DNA of 64,000 nt from Mesorhizobium loti (GCA_014189435.1 CP050293.1:5213001-5277000); one strand, 5' to 3'; positions 36,252-46,033 are shown, counted from the first letter of the stretch. Numbers and translations: made by a program. The notes: a model not told the origin generated them from the letters alone.

Positions 36252-37796
36252 TTACTTGTAGATGAAGCCGACAACGCCGTGGTAGCGGCCGTTGGGCTTG
36301 TCGGTCTGCATGGTGCCGTAGACGCGGTTGACGCGGCCAAGGAACATGCCGGCGCCATCGCTGGCGGCGTTGAAATTGTCGTCCGGCTTGGCAAGGTCGT
36401 TGCGTGCCACCGGCTTCACCAGATAGGGCGTAATGATGATGACGAGCTCGGTCTCGTTGCGGATGAAATCCCTGCTGCGGAAAAGCGCGCCGAGCACCGG
36501 GATCTTGGCCAGACCAGGCAGGCCCGAGACAGCCTGGCGAACGTCGTCGCGAACAAGGCCGGCGATCATCATCGACCCGCCCGAAGGCAATTCGACAGTG
36601 GTATCGGCAAGTCTCTTGCGGATCGACAACATCGTCATGCCGGGTAGACCGATATTTTTGCTGCTCCCCCCTCCTTCGAGGGTCGGCGCCCCATCCGTTG
36701 TCGGCTCCGAAACAGCCGTTCTGACCTTGAGGCTTATGCGCCCCGCTGACAACACGACGGGCTGGAACTCGAGGCCAATGCCGTATTCGAGCTTTTCAAA
36801 CGTGTATGTGGTCTGGCCGGTCTGGTTGTCGGTCGACACGTTATTCGTGCGGCCGGTTACCAGGTTGTACTCGCCGCCCACCTTGAATGTCGCCTTCTCG
36901 CCCGACACGGCGGTGAGGGTCGGTTCAGCCAGCGTCTTCATCACGCCGCTTTGCTCCATGGCATTGATGTAGGCTTGGAGGCCGTTTCCGCTCCCGTCCC
37001 CCAGCAACAAACCGGACGTGGCCGAAATCGGCTTGCCCAACCCGAAAGCAGGCGAACTCGCCCCGCTGTAGGAAATGCCGTTCGAGCTGCCAGCGCCGAC
37101 CATATTGACGCCGAGCTGCTTCATCACCGAGCGGCTGACTTCGGCGACCGTCACCTTCAGTGTGACCTGGTCATCGCCGATGATCTGGATCAGGTTGACG
37201 ATCTGGCTGGTGCGGCGCTCCTGGTCTGGGTTGTTGATGTCGACACCGCTCTGCGCCGAGCCGCCGGCCGCCGTCTGCGAATATTGCCCCGTCGTCGCTT
37301 CACCACCCGATACGAACATGTTTGCCAGTTGTTCGGCGCGCTTGGCATCCAGGGGAGTATCCACGGTTCCTGTGAGAACGACGTTGTCGTTCAGCAATTC
37401 CACCTTGACGGCCGAGGTCGGAATGAAGCGCCTGATATAGTCCTCGAGGCCGGCAACGTCGCGTTCGACGGCCAGATCCAGGCTGACGATCTGCTCGCCA
37501 TTCGGGCCGAAGACAAAGATGTTCGTCTCGCCAACCGCCTTGCCGAACAGGTAGATGCGCCTTGCGGTGCGGGTCACCGCATCGGCCACCGCCGGGTTGG
37601 CGACGAGAATGTCGTAGGCGTCGCTCGGCAGGTCGATGACCACCGATTTGTTGAGGCCGAGCTTGACGCGCTGGGTGGCCGTCGATGCGGTGACCTGCGC
37701 GTTCTTTGCCTCGACAACGCCTTGCAGATTCGTTCCGACGAGCAGCAGGCCGAATGCCGCGGCTACAATTGCCGGCAGTTTACCACTTAGCCTCAT
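36252..37796 (-). CDS. cpaC: Tad pilus secretin CpaC (RcpA)
   Basis: The 514-aa outer-membrane secretin has a signal peptide (LPAIVAAAFGLLLVGTNLQG), an N-terminal pilus-assembly domain (about 40-115; VVIDLPSDAYDILVANPAVA), a BON-like domain (KVELLNDNVVLTGTVDTP) and the secretin barrel (about 210-450; LAEPTLTAVSGEKATFKVGG). It forms the pore for the Flp pilus. Its ATG overlaps the cpaB stop by four bases. Confidence 0.92.
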   Translation of the reverse strand: MRLSGKLPAIVAAAFGLLLVGTNLQGVVEAKNAQVTASTATQRVKLGLNKSVVIDLPSDAYDILVANPAVADAVTRTARRIYLFGKAVGETNIFVFGPNGEQIVSLDLAVERDVAGLEDYIRRFIPTSAVKVELLNDNVVLTGTVDTPLDAKRAEQLANMFVSGGEATTGQYSQTAAGGSAQSGVDINNPDQERRTSQIVNLIQIIGDDQVTLKVTVAEVSRSVMKQLGVNMVGAGSSNGISYSGASSPAFGLGKPISATSGLLLGDGSGNGLQAYINAMEQSGVMKTLAEPTLTAVSGEKATFKVGGEYNLVTGRTNNVSTDNQTGQTTYTFEKLEYGIGLEFQPVVLSAGRISLKVRTAVSEPTTDGAPTLEGGGSSKNIGLPGMTMLSIRKRLADTTVELPSGGSMMIAGLVRDDVRQAVSGLPGLAKIPVLGALFRSRDFIRNETELVIIITPYLVKPVARNDLAKPDDNFNAASDGAGMFLGRVNRVYGTMQTDKPNGRYHGVVGFIYK

Positions 37797-38605
37797 TTCC
37801 TTGCCCCTACTTCGGAAACTTCGCCCGACTTGATCAGCCTCACCGTTCCCCTGCGACCATTGCCGGAAACGAGATAGTCGGCCTCACCCACATTCTTTTC
37901 CTGCGTGTCCGCGACCGCCCGCAACGCCAGGGTCAGGCGATCCGCCATCTGTTGGGCGACGGTGATGATCTCCGCCTGCTTGGGCGTCAGTTCCAGCGTA
38001 GCGGTCTGGCCCACCCTGGTCTTCTTGCCTTCCTCGTCCTCTTGAATGGTCTGGTCGATGGCCAGGACACGGATATTCTTGAGGATGGTCTCGGTGTTGA
38101 AACCGGCGGCCCCGCTGGCGGCATCGGCCCTGCGGGTCATGATGACATCGACGAAATCGTTCGGAAGAATGAAGCCGCCGGCCGACGTGTCGGCCGAGAT
38201 GGCCGTGGCCACAGCCCGCATGCCAGAAGGCAGGATCGACGACATGAAGCTCTGCCCCTCGCCGATCAACTTGGAACGCCGCAGAGGCTCTCCGGCGTAC
38301 ATCGCCACACGGGCAATGGAACCCTTCAGCTTCTCCAGTGCCTCAGGCTCGGCGGTGCGGGTGATGAAATTCGGGTTGACGCCGTCGGCGGGCCAGGATT
38401 GCCAGGCGATGTTGTTCTCGATCGGGCTGCCCATCGGAACGTCGCCCGAAAGCACAAGCACATCCTGCAGTGATACCGCCGGAGCCTGGGGGCCGGAATC
38501 GACGACGACCTGGGGCGGCGGTGCCACCATATTTTTCGCGACATACCCAGCGCCACCCGCCGCGGCCACCGCCACGCTCAGAATTATCAATCGCGATGCT
38601 GGCAT
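37793..38605 (-). CDS. cpaB: Pilus assembly protein CpaB (RcpC)
   Basis: A 270-aa protein with an N-terminal membrane anchor (MPASRLIILSVAVAAAGGAG), a SAF domain (DVLVLSGDVPMGSPIENN) and the CpaB/RcpC body (FILPNDFVDVIMTRR). The ATG at 38605 is used; a TTG 19 codons upstream would put a non-hydrophobic tail before the anchor. CpaB is periplasmic and probably contacts peptidoglycan and the secretin. Translation is coupled to cpaC by overlap. Confidence 0.87.
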   Translation of the reverse strand: MPASRLIILSVAVAAAGGAGYVAKNMVAPPPQVVVDSGPQAPAVSLQDVLVLSGDVPMGSPIENNIAWQSWPADGVNPNFITRTAEPEALEKLKGSIARVAMYAGEPLRRSKLIGEGQSFMSSILPSGMRAVATAISADTSAGGFILPNDFVDVIMTRRADAASGAAGFNTETILKNIRVLAIDQTIQEDEEGKKTRVGQTATLELTPKQAEIITVAQQMADRLTLALRAVADTQEKNVGEADYLVSGNGRRGTVRLIKSGEVSEVGARK

Positions 38606-38817
38606 CTGTCCGAACCCTTGCCCTGGCAAACCACGTAGCCAAGCCGGACTTTGCAGCGGCAATCGTCAAAACAAGGTTAATGTAATGCTTACGATCGTGA
38701 TTAATTTAAGGTTTACATAAATTAGCCGGAATGTGGCCGGACCGGCAGAAATGACCGGGCCGGCCTTGTTGAAAGCCTGTCGCGGCAACGCTGACCAATA
38801 GAAAAATAAGATCGTGT

Positions 38818-39336
38818 TCAGGCCGCCAGCTTGGCCAGCGCCCATACCATCAAAGGCGAATCCGGATAGATCAGCAACCCGCCAAGGCCAAGGGCTACTC
38901 CATAAGGAACACCTTTTGCCTCGTCGGCGAAATGGCGCAGGAACGGATTTTGGCCGGTAACGGCCGCAAGCAGCGACTTCCGGTAGAGGATGATGGCGAG
39001 CGTCAGCAGGCCACCGATCATTGTCGAGGCGACAAGATACGCAACGAGATTCAGATTGAGGCCCATCCACATCGCGGTGGCAGCCAGAAGCTTGGCGTCG
39101 CCGCCGCCCATGCCGCCCATTGCAAACAGGCCGAACGTCACGGCAAGGACCAGGGCGCCGGCAGCGAAATGTCCGCCATATGCCGCCCATTCCATACCCG
39201 TCAGCGGCGCAACCAGCGCGAAGACAACGACGAGCAGCACCGGCACGCGATTGGCGATCGTCATCGACAGCATGTCGGAGATCGCGGCAAACAGCATGCA
39301 GAACGGAAAAACGACGAAGATCAGGGCTTCAAGCAT
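38818..39336 (-). CDS. cpaA: Prepilin peptidase CpaA (TadV)
   Basis: A 172-aa membrane aspartic protease with the two catalytic aspartates of the type IV prepilin peptidase family: the first in AAISDMLSMTI, the second in GGMGGGDAKLLAA (GxGD). It cleaves the Flp pilin and the TadE-like pseudopilins before their hydrophobic segment. It lacks the N-methyltransferase domain, as TadV proteins do. A terminator separates it from flp, and 212 bases separate it from the cpaB ATG. Confidence 0.9.
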   Translation of the reverse strand: MLEALIFVVFPFCMLFAAISDMLSMTIANRVPVLLVVVFALVAPLTGMEWAAYGGHFAAGALVLAVTFGLFAMGGMGGGDAKLLAATAMWMGLNLNLVAYLVASTMIGGLLTLAIILYRKSLLAAVTGQNPFLRHFADEAKGVPYGVALGLGGLLIYPDSPLMVWALAKLAA

Positions 39337-39443
39337 CGGCGCTATGCCTATTGTCCGATTTCACGGGGCTCAATCTAGGCATGTTCGATTAACGATTGAT
39401 GAGGCCCGGAACGAAAAGATGACTGATTGATATTGACGACGGC

Positions 39444-39476
39444 GCAGAAAAAGGGCCGCCACGCGGGCAGCCCTTT
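39444..39476 (-). terminator. Intrinsic terminator after flp
   Basis: On the minus strand AAAGGGCTGCC pairs with GGCGGCCCTTT (one G-T pair), with a five-base loop, followed by TTCTG after a run of five Ts. It lies 38 bases after the flp stop and before cpaA, so most transcripts should end here and the rest of the operon should depend on read-through or its own promoter. Confidence 0.8.
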
Positions 39477-39513
39477 CCAGAAACGCAATCTGAGCGCTCA
39501 GCAATACGCCAAA

Positions 39514-39696
39514 TCAGGCGCCGCCGGGGGCCGAGTTCAGCGTGGTTCCGATGGTCGTGAACTTGGCGTTGAGTGCATTGCCGAGTGCGCCGGCGCCGGT
39601 GATGATGGCGAGCGCGATGAGAGCGGCGATCAGACCATATTCGATAGCGGTCGCGCCGGATTCGTCCTTCACAAAACGTGCGATGAGATTAGACAT
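39514..39696 (-). CDS. flp: Flp-family type IVb pilin
   Basis: A 60-aa pilin precursor: a 14-residue leader (MSNLIARFVKDESG), cleavage before ATAIEYGLIAALIALAI with the conserved Glu at position 5 of the mature pilin and the following Tyr, and a short Gly-rich tail. It is the major subunit of the Tad pilus. AGGAG lies six bases before the ATG. It is the first gene of the locus and has its own terminator. Confidence 0.93.
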   Translation of the reverse strand: MSNLIARFVKDESGATAIEYGLIAALIALAIITGAGALGNALNAKFTTIGTTLNSAPGGA

Positions 39697-40030
39697 TTGA
39701 GAGCTCCTACTCCACGTGTTACAGCACTTCCGTCAACTTCTGTGATGGTTGATCGGATGCTGCCAATCTAGGGAGAAGCTCTTTCGATCGGCTTAATAAA
39801 CAGCCTTACCGATTCCTTTCCCGGTTCGAACATATTGCGTGGTTAACTCCAGGCTAAGTGCCGACCGACCCTCCGTTTGCAGGTTTGGTGGCGCTTGCGA
39901 CTCCGACAGGACCGCAGCTCGGAGGCTGCCTTGTCGGCCGTTGCACCATCGGCAACGACACGTGCTTAACCGTTGGTTCACCAATCTCGTTCATGTTCCG
40001 TTGATCAGTCCGCTTGCGTGGAGCGCCTCA
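39697..40030. promoter_or_regulatory. Divergent promoter region, flp and pilus side-operon
   Basis: These 334 bases hold no gene. TTAG-N7-TTAA (minus strand, 39857-39843) and TTAA-N7-TTCA (39966-39980) each differ by one base from a CtrA box. The region must contain both the flp promoter and that of the orphan secretin-domain gene. Confidence 0.5.
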
Positions 40031-40453
40031 ATGGCCCAGCCGAGATCGTCAACCCTGATTGCCGCGCTTCTTGCCGCCACGACCTTCATCGCGCCCGCGA
40101 TGGCCGGCCCTGGCATCGAGGTGACGATGAACCAGGCCAAGATCGTCAAACTGTCGCGCCCCGCCGACACGATCGTGGTCGGCAACCCGGCAATCGCCGA
40201 CGCTTCCGTGCAGGACGCTTCGACGATCGTGCTGACCGGCAAAGGCTTCGGCGTCACCAATCTGGTCGTGCTCGACACGGATGGCAGCCCGATCGTCGAC
40301 GAGCAGGTTACCGTCGTGCGGCAGGCCGCCTCGTCCGTGCGTATCTATCGGCGTGCCGAAATACAGACGATGTCCTGCACGCCCTATTGCGAAAGCTCCT
40401 ACAAGAGCGATGCGGAGAAGGCCTCTGAAGCGGAGATGAGCGTCAGCCGGTAG
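40031..40453 (+). CDS. Orphan pilus-assembly N-terminal domain protein (CpaC-N-like)
   Basis: A 140-aa exported protein: signal peptide (TLIAALLAATTFIAPAMAG) and one domain like the N-terminus of CpaC (AKIVKLSRPADTIVVGNPAI; GFGVTNLVVLDTDG). There is no secretin barrel. The C-terminal tail has two Cys (SCTPYCESSY). It may interact with the CpaC ring or plug it. It is divergent from flp and precedes two TadE-like genes. ATG 40031 is chosen because it gives the signal peptide. Confidence 0.82.
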   Translation: MAQPRSSTLIAALLAATTFIAPAMAGPGIEVTMNQAKIVKLSRPADTIVVGNPAIADASVQDASTIVLTGKGFGVTNLVVLDTDGSPIVDEQVTVVRQAASSVRIYRRAEIQTMSCTPYCESSYKSDAEKASEAEMSVSR

Positions 40454-40591
40454 GATGGCGTAGCCGAATGAAGCTCAGGTTATCGGCTGGTTAAAAAGCT
40501 GGCGCTGACTTTAACGGTCATCCAAACCGGACCTAAATCGGTTTGCGCTAATGCTCCTTCCGAGACCGTACAGAGATCGGCAGGATCAGAC

Positions 40592-41170
40592 ATGAGCAAG
40601 GAATTCGGCTGCGCAGGCGACCATACGGCGAGACGCCCAAGGTTTTTCGCACGTTTCCTTCGTGACCGGCGCGGCGCCACGGCAATCGAATTCGCAATCC
40701 TTTCAGTTCCGTTCGCCCTGCTTGTCTTTGCCATTCTGGAAAGCTGCATAGCGTTTGCCGGCCAGGAAGTGATGGCCAACATCACCGATGATGTCGCGCG
40801 CAAGCTGCGCACCGGCCAGTTGAAGGCGACCGACGTCGCCGGGACCAGTCTGCGGGACATGATCTGCACAAAACTGGAGATCATCGTTTCCCAGGATTGT
40901 CCCAATCAGCTGCTGGTGGATCTCCGCCAATATACAACATTCGCCGACGCGGCCACGGCGGGCTTCAAGATCAAAAACAACGATGTCCAGTTGACCAATG
41001 GCACCGCCGAAGTGCCCTTTGTCGTTACGGCGGGGGCGGCGGAATCAAGGAACATGCTCCGCGTCTTCTACAAGTGGCCTATTATGACCGACCTGTTGGC
41101 GCAGTCGATGGGCGGCAACAAGACTCTGCATTTCGCATCGGTGACCTGGCAGAACGAGCCGTTCGACTGA
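40592..41170 (+). CDS. TadE-family pseudopilin
   Basis: A 192-aa protein with a basic leader and the TadE signature RRGATAIEFAILSVPFALLV (residues 26-46), which the prepilin peptidase should cleave, followed by a periplasmic domain of about 145 residues. TadE/TadF proteins are minor pseudopilins needed for pilus assembly. It lies 138 bases after the orphan secretin-domain gene and 39 before a second member, so all three probably form one operon. Confidence 0.85.
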   Translation: MSKEFGCAGDHTARRPRFFARFLRDRRGATAIEFAILSVPFALLVFAILESCIAFAGQEVMANITDDVARKLRTGQLKATDVAGTSLRDMICTKLEIIVSQDCPNQLLVDLRQYTTFADAATAGFKIKNNDVQLTNGTAEVPFVVTAGAAESRNMLRVFYKWPIMTDLLAQSMGGNKTLHFASVTWQNEPFD

Positions 41171-41209
41171 ATTCGAGGCGGATGCACAAGCAGCAAAAGA
41201 AAAAGGGCA

Positions 41210-41833
41210 ATGGGCATGATGCGTGCGGGGGCACATCTTAGGACTGCGGGAGTTTGGCGGAAGGCAAGTCGATTCTGGTCCGATCGCCGCGGCATCGCGG
41301 CGGTCGAGTTCGCTTTGATCATGCCTATTCTGCTGATCATGTATTTCCTGACAATGGAGGCGTCACAGGCCATCGAGACCAGCAAGAAGGTCAGTCGTAT
41401 CGGCAGCATGGTGGCCGATCTCGTCACCCAGCAGACAAGCGTGGTCAAGGCTGATGTCGACGCCATCATGCAGATCGGCACCGTCACCCTTCGGCCCTAC
41501 AGCCGCTCGACCCCGACCATCACCATCACGGCAATACAGGTCTCGGCCGATGGGACGAGGGCACTGGTGGTATGGTCACGCAAGCTGGTCCTTGGCGTCG
41601 CCAGCGCCGGCGCCGCCGCGACCACGGAAACCACGGTTCCAGCAACGCTCAAGGTCGCCAGCACCTTCCTTATCCGCGTCGAAAGCAATCTCGGCTACAT
41701 TCCAGTCATTGCGTGGAGCGCGAGCAGTCAACAGAAGCTTGGACTGACCTCGGCTTTCAGCAACATAACGATGAGCGAAACCTACTATCTGCGTCCCCGC
41801 AGAAGCGTGACTATCGCTTGCGGCGACTGTTGA
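41210..41833 (+). CDS. TadE/TadF-family pseudopilin
   Basis: A 207-aa protein with leader and signature RRGIAAVEFALIMPILLIMY at about 27-46 and a longer periplasmic domain ending in a Cys pair (IACGDC). It is a paralogue of the preceding gene, 39 bases away. Tad loci usually carry TadE and TadF together, and this fits that pair. The first ATG, at 41210, gives the usual basic leader. Confidence 0.84.
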   Translation: MGMMRAGAHLRTAGVWRKASRFWSDRRGIAAVEFALIMPILLIMYFLTMEASQAIETSKKVSRIGSMVADLVTQQTSVVKADVDAIMQIGTVTLRPYSRSTPTITITAIQVSADGTRALVVWSRKLVLGVASAGAAATTETTVPATLKVASTFLIRVESNLGYIPVIAWSASSQQKLGLTSAFSNITMSETYYLRPRRSVTIACGDC

Positions 41834-41935
41834 ACAGAGGCAACCAGGCGGTTCGCAGGATTGCTCCAGTTTTCTGTTGCCGCGCAGCTGCAGACTAAAA
41901 ATCGTTACGCACTTCTTCTGTTTCCTGGAATTGCG

Positions 41936-42856
41936 CTACTGCCGCGGAGCACTGTCCGAGACGAAGCGCACGATAGAAGCGGCCATCTCGTAATCCTTTG
42001 GTGCGACGGTAGCGAAGCCTCCCGAATGCTTTGATTCCAGAAGGTCGTAGATATCAGGCGTGATCGACTTGAGGTTGGTGAGGAACACAGTGAGCCGGCG
42101 TTTGGCTTCAGGGTCGAGATCGCTGCGGACGGCGTGGGGGCCATATCTCAGCAAGCCAGACGTCCATACGACCCGAAGCGCCGTAGCCGAAAGCCCTGCT
42201 GCTTCGAGCCTTGCCTGCGTGCCCGATGTTTGCGGCTGGCCGTCGGCAGCGGCCGTCACCCAACCGAACAGGCCATCGGCTTTGCCATCGACCAGCATCG
42301 TTTCGGCCGCCGCAGCCGAGTCGGCATGGACCAGAAACGGTGCATCTTGCGCAACCTTGCGGCCTTCCGCCGCCAACGCCGCCAACGGCAAGAGAGAACC
42401 GCCGACGCTGCCCGAAGGCGCCATGGCGATGCGATGGCTCTGCATCGCCGCCAGGTCGGGCAGCTTGCCGTCCCGTGTCAGCAGAACGGAGCGGATGCCG
42501 ATCGCGCCGTCGGAATCGACTGGAGCCACAAGCGGCTCGATACATAAGCAGCGCTGCGAGGCCGTCGCATAGGCGGTTGCCGAATAGATCGCGTATTCGA
42601 TGCGGGCATTGGCCTGCGCCTCGATCAGCGCGGCATAGTCACGGGCAACGACAAACTCGACCTTCATGCCCAGGGCCTTGGTATAGGCGTCGGTCAACAC
42701 AGCCAGCCCCGGAACGGTGTTGCCGGCGCCTGGCTCGGCAACGATGCCGATGCGAAACGTGCCGATGTCATCGCGCCAGTCGGCATGTGCCGGATTGGAG
42801 CAGACCACGGCCTGCACCAAGATGAGGGCAGCAGACGCCTTCAGCGCAACGCTCAT
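41936..42856 (-). CDS. PhnD-like periplasmic substrate-binding protein
   Basis: A 306-aa solute-binding protein with a signal peptide (ALILVQAVVCSNPAHA) and phosphate/phosphite/phosphonate-binding (PhnD-like) segments: FRIGIVAEPGAG, IEYAIYSATAYATA, IAMAPSGSVGGSLLPL and DGLFGWVT. The ATG at 42856 gives the signal sequence. No permease or ATPase gene lies next to it, so it is either an orphan binding protein for a distant transporter or has a sensory role. It is convergent with the second TadE gene. Confidence 0.78.
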   Translation of the reverse strand: MSVALKASAALILVQAVVCSNPAHADWRDDIGTFRIGIVAEPGAGNTVPGLAVLTDAYTKALGMKVEFVVARDYAALIEAQANARIEYAIYSATAYATASQRCLCIEPLVAPVDSDGAIGIRSVLLTRDGKLPDLAAMQSHRIAMAPSGSVGGSLLPLAALAAEGRKVAQDAPFLVHADSAAAAETMLVDGKADGLFGWVTAAADGQPQTSGTQARLEAAGLSATALRVVWTSGLLRYGPHAVRSDLDPEAKRRLTVFLTNLKSITPDIYDLLESKHSGGFATVAPKDYEMAASIVRFVSDSAPRQ

Positions 42857-42914
42857 GACAAAACCGCCGTCTGTTTTCCTAGATCCATGCCCGTCGCATC
42901 GTTGCGATTCTTTC

Positions 42915-42952
42915 GTTGCCCAAAACCGCTGCACACCTTTGGGCGAGACAAC
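42915..42952. repeat. Degenerate palindromic repeat copy
   Basis: CCCAAAACCGCTGCACAC and TTTGGGCGAG match the core of the copy at 51471, and GTTG and CAAC remain as outer arms. The ATGCATGTCG arms are lost. Confidence 0.55.
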
Positions 42953-43046
42953 TGGACTATCGCGCCAAGCCGTTGCCGTTTGGTTTCCGAATTGCCAATG
43001 AAGTCGCGGAACCCTATGTCTGGTCGTTCAAACTGGCAACAACTCG

Positions 43047-44288
43047 ATGGCGCGCGCTTTCCTCTTCGTTCTGGACTCTTTCGGCATCGGCGGCGCGACC
43101 GACGCCGACCGCTACGGTGACGACGGCGCCAACACATTCGCGCACATCGCAGAAGCTTGTGCCGAAGGACGCGCGGATCGCGAAGGGCTTCGCAGTGGAC
43201 CGCTGTTTGTCCCCCACATGGCCTCGCTCGGGCTTGGCAAGGCTGCCGAAACCGCGACGGGACTGGGCTTTGCCAGCAGTGGGACGGATCTGCTCGCGGC
43301 TGCATTCCATGGCGCCGCGCAGGAGGTTTCCAGCGGCAAGGACACGCCGTCGGGCCATTGGGAAATCGCCGGCCTGCCGGTGCGCCTCGACTGGGGTTAT
43401 TTCCCGGATACGGTTCCCACCTTTCCGGCTGAACTGACCGAGGCGATCATCCGCGAGGGCAAAGTGCCGGGCATTCTCGGCAATTGTCACGCACCGGGCA
43501 CCGAGATCATCGAGCGCTTCGGCGAGGAGCACATCCGCACCGGCAAGCCGATCTGCTACACGTCTGTCGACTCGGTCCTGCAGATCGCCGCGCATGAAGT
43601 CCATTTCGGCCTCGAGCGGCTTTATGAATTCTGCAAGGTGGTGCGCAGGCTGGTTGACCCGCTGAGGATCGGACGGGTGATCGCACGGCCTTTCGTCGGC
43701 GAAACCACCGCCACTTTCGAGCGCACATACAACCGTCATGACTATGCCGTGCCTCCGCCGGAACCGACCCTGCTCGATCGGCTGACAGCGCGTGGCAGCC
43801 GTGTCATCGCCATCGGCAAGATCGGCGACATCTTCGCCCATCGCGGAATTTCGCAAGTGCGCAAGGGGGCGGGCAACATGGCCATGTTCGACGAGGCGCT
43901 GGGCGCGATGGATGATGCCGGCGACGGCGATCTCGTCTTCGCCAATTTCGTCGACTTCGACACCGAATTCGGTCATCGCCGCGATGTTGCGGGCTATGCT
44001 GCCGCGCTCGAGGCCTTCGATCGGCGGCTGCCGGAGGCATTTGCAAGGTTGCGGCAGGGCGATCTTCTCATCCTGACGGCCGACCACGGCAACGATCCGA
44101 CCTGGCAAGGCACCGATCATACGCGCGAGCGCATTCCGGTGATCGGCACAGGTCCGGGTTTCAAGGGCGGCGACATCGGGCTGAGAACGACATTCGCCGA
44201 CATCGGCGAAACCGTGGCCGAGCATCTCGGCCTGGCGCACGGCCTTTACGGCACTTCTTTCTATACGGCGATTGGCGGTCATGCCTGA
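43047..44288 (+). CDS. deoB: Phosphopentomutase
   Basis: A 413-aa member of the alkaline-phosphatase superfamily that interconverts ribose or deoxyribose 1- and 5-phosphates in nucleoside salvage. Metal ligands are visible at the N-terminus ([14 protein letters not shown]) and in [28 protein letters not shown] and [10 protein letters not shown] are family segments. The length is normal. It is alone in its pathway here: deoA, deoC and nucleoside phosphorylases are absent. Its last eight bases overlap mutM. Confidence 0.92.
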   Translation: MARAFLFVLDSFGIGGATDADRYGDDGANTFAHIAEACAEGRADREGLRSGPLFVPHMASLGLGKAAETATGLGFASSGTDLLAAAFHGAAQEVSSGKDTPSGHWEIAGLPVRLDWGYFPDTVPTFPAELTEAIIREGKVPGILGNCHAPGTEIIERFGEEHIRTGKPICYTSVDSVLQIAAHEVHFGLERLYEFCKVVRRLVDPLRIGRVIARPFVGETTATFERTYNRHDYAVPPPEPTLLDRLTARGSRVIAIGKIGDIFAHRGISQVRKGAGNMAMFDEALGAMDDAGDGDLVFANFVDFDTEFGHRRDVAGYAAALEAFDRRLPEAFARLRQGDLLILTADHGNDPTWQGTDHTRERIPVIGTGPGFKGGDIGLRTTFADIGETVAEHLGLAHGLYGTSFYTAIGGHA

Positions 44289-45168
44289 ATTGCCGGAGGT
44301 CGAAACCGTCCGGCGCGGACTGCAGCCGGTCCTGGAAGGCGCCACCATTGCCCGTGTCGAGGCGCGCCGCCCGGATCTGCGCTTTCCATTTCCCGAGAAA
44401 TTCTCGCAGCGGCTGACCGGCAAGACGATCGCGGCACTCGGTCGGCGGGCCAAGTATCTGACGATGGACCTGGAAGGCGGTCCCATGCTGATCTGCCATC
44501 TCGGCATGTCGGGCTCATTCCGCATCGAGACGGCGGACGGCAGCGACATGCCCGGTATCTTCCAGCACGACCGCTCGAAGAGCTCCAATCACGACCATGT
44601 CGTCTTCCATGTCGTATCTCCGGCAGGCGCCCGATCACGCGTGATCTTCAATGATCCGCGCCGCTTCGGCTTCATGCTGTTTGCGGAAGGGCCGGACGTC
44701 CATCCGATGCTGGCCGGACTCGGCGTTGAGCCAACGGGCAATACACTGGACGGCACACTGCTTGCCTCATTGATGAAAGGGCGGCGATCACCGCTGAAGG
44801 CAGCGCTTCTCGACCAGAGGCTGATCGCCGGGCTTGGCAACATCTATGTGTCGGAGGCGCTGTGGCGCGCCAGCCTGTCGCCGCTGCGCGAGGCGGGTAC
44901 GATCGCCAAACCCGGAAAGAAAGCCCAGGCCCAAAGCGAACACCTCGCCGAAGCCATCCGCTCGGTGATATCAGATGCGATTGCGGCCGGCGGGTCCTCA
45001 CTGCGCGACTATATGCAGACCGATGGGTCGCTGGGCTATTTCCAGCACTCCTTCGCCGTCTACGACCGCGAAGGCGAGGCCTGCTCGAAGCCCGGCTGCA
45101 GCGGCCACATCGAACGGATCGTGCAGAGCGGCCGATCGACCTTCTATTGCCGGACATGTCAGCGGTGA
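44281..45168 (+). CDS. mutM: Formamidopyrimidine-DNA glycosylase (Fpg)
   Basis: A 295-aa base-excision enzyme that removes 8-oxoguanine. After loss of Met the N-terminus is [12 protein letters not shown], with the catalytic Pro and the following Glu. The helix-two-turn-helix [15 protein letters not shown] and a zinc finger with four Cys (CSKPGC and CRTC) complete the protein. The ATG at 44281 is required for the catalytic Pro; a TTG three codons earlier would abolish activity. It overlaps the deoB stop by eight bases. Confidence 0.95.
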   Translation: MPELPEVETVRRGLQPVLEGATIARVEARRPDLRFPFPEKFSQRLTGKTIAALGRRAKYLTMDLEGGPMLICHLGMSGSFRIETADGSDMPGIFQHDRSKSSNHDHVVFHVVSPAGARSRVIFNDPRRFGFMLFAEGPDVHPMLAGLGVEPTGNTLDGTLLASLMKGRRSPLKAALLDQRLIAGLGNIYVSEALWRASLSPLREAGTIAKPGKKAQAQSEHLAEAIRSVISDAIAAGGSSLRDYMQTDGSLGYFQHSFAVYDREGEACSKPGCSGHIERIVQSGRSTFYCRTCQR

Positions 45169-45199
45169 GTTAGACGAGCGCGAGCGAGGAGAAGCAGCC

Positions 45200-45973
45200 A
45201 TGGCCTATGAGACGATCATCACCGAGACGCACGGCAAGGTCGGACTGATCACGCTGAACAGGCCGCAGGCGCTCAACGCGCTGAACTCCCGGATACTGGC
45301 CGAACTGATCGCAGCCGTGAACGCCTTCGGCGCCGACGCCGGCATCGGCGCCATGGTCATCACCGGTTCCGAAAAGGCTTTCGCCGCCGGCGCCGATATC
45401 AAGGAGATGCAGTCCATCTCCTATGCGGACGCCTACGCCCAAGACTTCTTCGTCGGCTGGGAAGAGCTTACGCGGGCGCGAAAGCCTATTATCGCGGCGG
45501 TGGCGGGCTATGCACTCGGCGGCGGCTGCGAGCTGGCGATGATGTGCGATTTCATCATCGCCGCCGACACGGCCAAGTTCGGCCAACCCGAGATCACGCT
45601 CGGCGTCATTCCAGGCATGGGCGGATCGCAACGGCTGACCCGCTTCGTCGGCAAGGCGAAGGCGATGGACATGTGCCTGACCGGGCGGATGATGGATGCC
45701 GCCGAAGCCGAGCGTTCGGGCCTGGTGTCGCGGGTCGTGCCTGCCGGCGAGCTTGTCGAGGAGGCGCTGAAGGCGGCAGCCAAGATCGCCGCTTTCTCGC
45801 TGCCATCGGTGATGATGGCAAAGGAGGCTGTCAACCGCGCCTTCGAGACGACGCTTGCCGAGGGGTTGCGGTTCGAGCGCCGGCTGTTCCACTCGCTGTT
45901 TGCACTGGACGATCAGAAGGAAGGCATGGCGGCTTTCGCCGAGAAGCGGAAGCCGAATTTCACCAACCGCTGA
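45200..45973 (+). CDS. Enoyl-CoA hydratase
   Basis: A 257-aa crotonase-family enzyme. Both catalytic glutamates are present, in [12 protein letters not shown] and [12 protein letters not shown], so hydratase activity is expected rather than another crotonase function. The start at 45200 ([12 protein letters not shown]) follows GGAG. It sits between mutM and rpsT, the same place as the fadB1-like gene of Sinorhizobium as I recall it. It is separate from the fatty-acid operon at the left of the window. Confidence 0.9.
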   Translation: MAYETIITETHGKVGLITLNRPQALNALNSRILAELIAAVNAFGADAGIGAMVITGSEKAFAAGADIKEMQSISYADAYAQDFFVGWEELTRARKPIIAAVAGYALGGGCELAMMCDFIIAADTAKFGQPEITLGVIPGMGGSQRLTRFVGKAKAMDMCLTGRMMDAAEAERSGLVSRVVPAGELVEEALKAAAKIAAFSLPSVMMAKEAVNRAFETTLAEGLRFERRLFHSLFALDDQKEGMAAFAEKRKPNFTNR

Positions 45974-46033
45974 CGCCAATCCTTTGGCTGCGAAGAAGAT
46001 GGCTGTTGGCCGCCAAAAGAAGGCCAAGCAGCG

